A stretch of DNA of 64,000 nucleotides. Origin: Nymphaea colorata (taxonomy: Eukaryota > Streptophyta > Magnoliopsida > Nymphaeales > Nymphaeaceae). A model generated the notes under the pieces. The model worked only from the letters and a program-made list of their open reading frames with translations, ran no database searches and was not told the DNA's origin. A program made the position numbers and the translations under genes. The stretch spans positions 13,404,571 through 13,468,570 of the forward strand of contig NC_045138.2 of assembly GCF_008831285.2 (NCBI RefSeq). The letters run 5' to 3'. This document shows positions 60,877-64,000 of this stretch, in pieces; position 1 is the stretch's first letter, and each line of letters starts with the position of its first letter.

Positions 60877-63800
60877 GTCGGATAAGGATTTACGCGACAC
60901 CGTTGAATTGATATGCTGCAGAGGAAAGTGATAGAAGCCCTTGTATCGTTTCTTGCTCATTTTATTTGCCAATGCTACTGAGTTTCCTTTATTCAAATGG
61001 CTGAGGCAACTAAGCTTGCAATTGCAACCATATAAAAGTTCTCATGTTTGAGAAAGCCTGGGAATCAGATCCCTTTCAAACCAATCATGCATTGCGGTTA
61101 CATCAATGGCCCACCTTCTTTAGTAAGTCGGCCCAAAATTTTCCAGGTAGCTGTGGCTTTTCTCAAGCTTCCAAATAATTGATGGGGTTCCGCTTAGCTA
61201 TTCCCTGCACCTTTGTTGACTAAACTTTTCTTATCCATTTCAATCTCTTTTTTCATCTAAGAAAGTTATGCATAATGGATATCATGTGTTTCTTTTCTAA
61301 TTCCCTACTGGTTAACCATGTGTTTCTTTTGAATTTTCTAATTAAAATGACAAGTTAAATGAAATAATTAACTTTAGAAAGACAAAGCATGACATTAAGC
61401 CACAGCCAAATGATTAGGTGTGAACTCTGACCTCTGGTGATATGACATCATCATATGGATATGAAAAAAGATAAAATATCTAGGCACACACGCACCTACA
61501 ACTGGACATAATCAATACCAACTGATAGTAGCTGAGCGTGGATTCGATCATCTAACCACACTCACAGACAAACCCTTCTCTGACTGAATATTGACTGGTA
61601 TTTGGTTGTTAAATCCAATAGAGGACGTTTGATTCTCGCTATTGGAATACACGAAAAGGAAATGACCTGTTCTTCAGTTCTTGCATGTTCGAGTGCCAAG
61701 CCAGCAGTGCCATGGTGTTCCATGCTCTATTTAGCGCCAGTAGGGCACCCGCTCCTCCCACCAAAACGGCGTAATGCCATGTATGCTTACTTTAAGCCCA
61801 TCTAACTTCTGGCATTGGAGTGAATGCACAGAATTACATGATCAGTAGTGCTTCATCTCATACTAGAACGAAAGGACACGTGAATTAGTACGCGTGCGCA
61901 GGCTTCATCAGCTTGGGCCATCTTTTCTTGTCGATTAACGAATCCGCGGTTTTGCAGGAGTAACCTTTGATTCAAAGTTTCAGCTGTGTTGCCGTCACAA
62001 GTTCCTGTCGACCATTTAGGTGGCGAATGCTATGGAACTAACCAATTGCCGAAAGGCTGATGCAATCAATCTTTTCTAGATCCTGAACGCCACTTTGAGA
62101 AGTAAACTCTCCCAAATCTTTTTAAGGCTGCGGTTGGCTAGAAGTATAAAATATGATTTCCTTTCTTTTTAGTCTTCGTCTGCTCCAGAGCTGGTGAATT
62201 GCACCACCAAACGTACCTCTATATCAGAAGTCAATGGTGCCGCTCTTGAATTAATTGATTAACAATGACAAAGCAAGGAGGCGAACAACTACAAAAGTGA
62301 TCTAAACGCTTACCGTTACGTGAAAATGGAATTGGATTTCTTGAGTTGTCAATTCGTTCTGGTTGAACCACTGTTTAATAATTTGAGTTGTCAATTGCCT
62401 CAAAGTTTTTTGTGGAGTTGTTTATCATCAAAAGGAAATCTGAAAATGTTGCCGCCCTCTGAATTATTCATTCTGTAACGGAAACAAGCAATGTCTTATT
62501 CCACTTTAAGAGTTGTTGAGGAAAAGGAAAGGGCTTGGAGAACAGAAACGACGCTTTTGTCTTGTCCACTCTTTCTGAGTTGGAAGATGCGCGCTGTCCA
62601 TCCAAGGAGTGGTAGAAGGCTGAGCAGCAGTCTTGCTAAGCATCACCTTAAAGTAAAAATACCTGCAACATAAAGTTGCCTGCTCTTCGTGGTAGCAGAT
62701 CAACGAGAGGATACTGAATAAGGCATTGTTTGGTGTGGATAAACACACACAACTTTTCAACTTTGTTGCTCATCCATACTGTGTTTTAATGTTGACTTAA
62801 ATAAATCACCTTCCAAATTCAGATCTTTCTCGTCGGTTCTAAAAAAAGAAACGGCACTTTCTGTTTGTGGACAGTAAAAGTTTGTCTTATGTGTAATACT
62901 GTTAAGCCCGACAATTTTACTGGAGTCCACATGGACCAAGGGTCATCCTCTGAGGACACTTTCTTAGAAAAGAAAAGCATTCGTACTCTGTTGATAGGTG
63001 GATTTATATGACCATCATATTTTAGAATGTGGCTAAAAGTTTCATAGTTGTGTGCGGCTGGTGCCGATCTCCTTTTCCAATAATGCTACTGGCCGTCGCA
63101 GGATTGAAGCAACAGAACATGGTCACATAGCATACAAACCCGCATAGCATAAAGCGTATAGATAATGTGGTAAGTGCCGGCATCCGTCAATAACTTGTTG
63201 GATAATGACAGTCTGCCTAGTGTCCACCAAGATGTCACCCATCTTCATTCTCTTTCAGTACAGTAAAATGGGTCTCAGTTTCGTGCAACAATGGATCCTT
63301 ATTCGCCGAACAACTGACTAGAATGATGATGGCTTTGAAGGAAAAAAGATTAGCAGCAGAAAGTAGGCAAAATTAAGATCGAACTATCTGCAATGTAAAG
63401 GTCAATTCTGAGCAGTTCCAAAAGGATGGCTAGTTTAAAAGCCAAAATGTTAGAAGGACGAGCACCATTAAATTCGAGCAAGATCAGTCAATCTTTTTTT
63501 GTTCTTGACTACCCATTTTAGTTCAGTTAAACGTTCATTAAGAAACTCAAATCTATGTTGTCAGCGTGGGCCTGTTGCTGCAGATCACACTGGCCAGTAG
63601 CCAAACGAACCCCTTATGTGGATCCTCGTGCTCCCTTTTTCTGTGTTTTTCTTATTTTTATTTTACTGTGCTATAGTACCTGTCTATTTTTTAGTAGTTA
63701 TCTAGTCATAATTCTGATGAGTTCATTCCTTATGTATGACTCGATGTTAGAATTGGTAACGCAGATTTGCTAACTACGTTAAAAATAAAAACGCAAACGC

Positions 63801-64000
63801 CTGTTTGCTATCGTAGAAGAATGGTGGTCCCTTCTGTACCTCCCCAATGACCAAGAAGAACTTCACAAGCTTTATGCATTGGACACTTGTCAGCCACACT
63901 ACCAATGGAGAGATTTAGAGGATTTTTCACCTATAAAATAAGAAGAATGATGCGTGGCTTTGTTTGCTCAGGTTGTAAGTCAATAACAGGAGGAAGAAAA

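Larger units (their letters stand above)
59200..64000. other. 4.8-kb terminal stretch; no gene recognised
   Basis: The left end includes the promoter of the GUB_WAK gene. A CT run and then the longest TA microsatellite of the window (about 26 units) lie at 59681-59751. A 40-bp tandem duplication lies at 60799-60876. A 131-codon minus-strand frame (60210-60605) has an ATG, a hydrophobic start and a splice-acceptor-like TTTTTTTAG inside it, but no motif I know. The remainder is AT-rich with short frames only. Confidence 0.55.

Overview
This is nuclear DNA from a flowering plant. The evidence is GT-AG introns in plant gene families (PCF11-like, PETAL LOSS-type trihelix, DYW pentatricopeptide protein, chloroplast 2-carboxyarabinitol-1-phosphatase-like protein, DUF868, cytosolic aldolase, wall-associated-kinase-type GUB_WAK protein), long AT-rich spacers with many (TA)n microsatellites, and Ty3/gypsy LTR retrotransposon sequence. 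Some genes (aldolase exon 2, DUF868, trihelix exon 1) are very GC-rich at third positions and others (PPR, PCF11-like) are not. This fits a monocot or an early-diverging angiosperm, but I cannot name the species.

Layout. 1-3410 (-): 5' part of a PCF11-like mRNA cleavage/polyadenylation factor, probably continuing beyond the left edge. 3411-6053: AT-rich spacer. 6054-16703 (-): a complete 10.65-kb Ty3/gypsy chromodomain retrotransposon with two 2,757-bp LTRs that look identical, a 5-bp target duplication (ATACA), an initiator-Met tRNA primer site and a gag-pol frame broken by one stop codon in integrase. 16709-21276: spacer. 21277-23132 (-): PETAL LOSS-like trihelix factor whose second trihelix is cut short. 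23133-32738: about 9.6 kb with no supportable gene. 32739-35510 (-): DYW-type PPR protein. 35511-37476: divergent intergenic region with a 38-bp GC-rich minisatellite. 37477-42427 (+): nine-exon chloroplast phosphatase of the CA1P phosphatase type. 42428-48046: spacer. 48047-48973 (+): single-exon DUF868 protein. 52432-54370: an old, small, non-autonomous LTR element. 55495-56776 (+): cytosolic fructose-bisphosphate aldolase. 58441-59199 (-): small secreted, probably GPI-anchored GUB_WAK protein. 59200-64000: no gene recognised.

The genes do not form a pathway or cluster; each is an ordinary plant locus with its own promoter. The points of interest are structural: a very recent retrotransposon with a single disabling mutation and a coding frame running into its LTR, the truncated trihelix factor, a TTC microsatellite read in two frames within one secreted protein, the promoter minisatellite, and several two-copy tandem duplications across the window. 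I found no convincing new multi-gene system. Exon boundaries were derived by hand from splice signals, reading phase and family knowledge, without transcript evidence.
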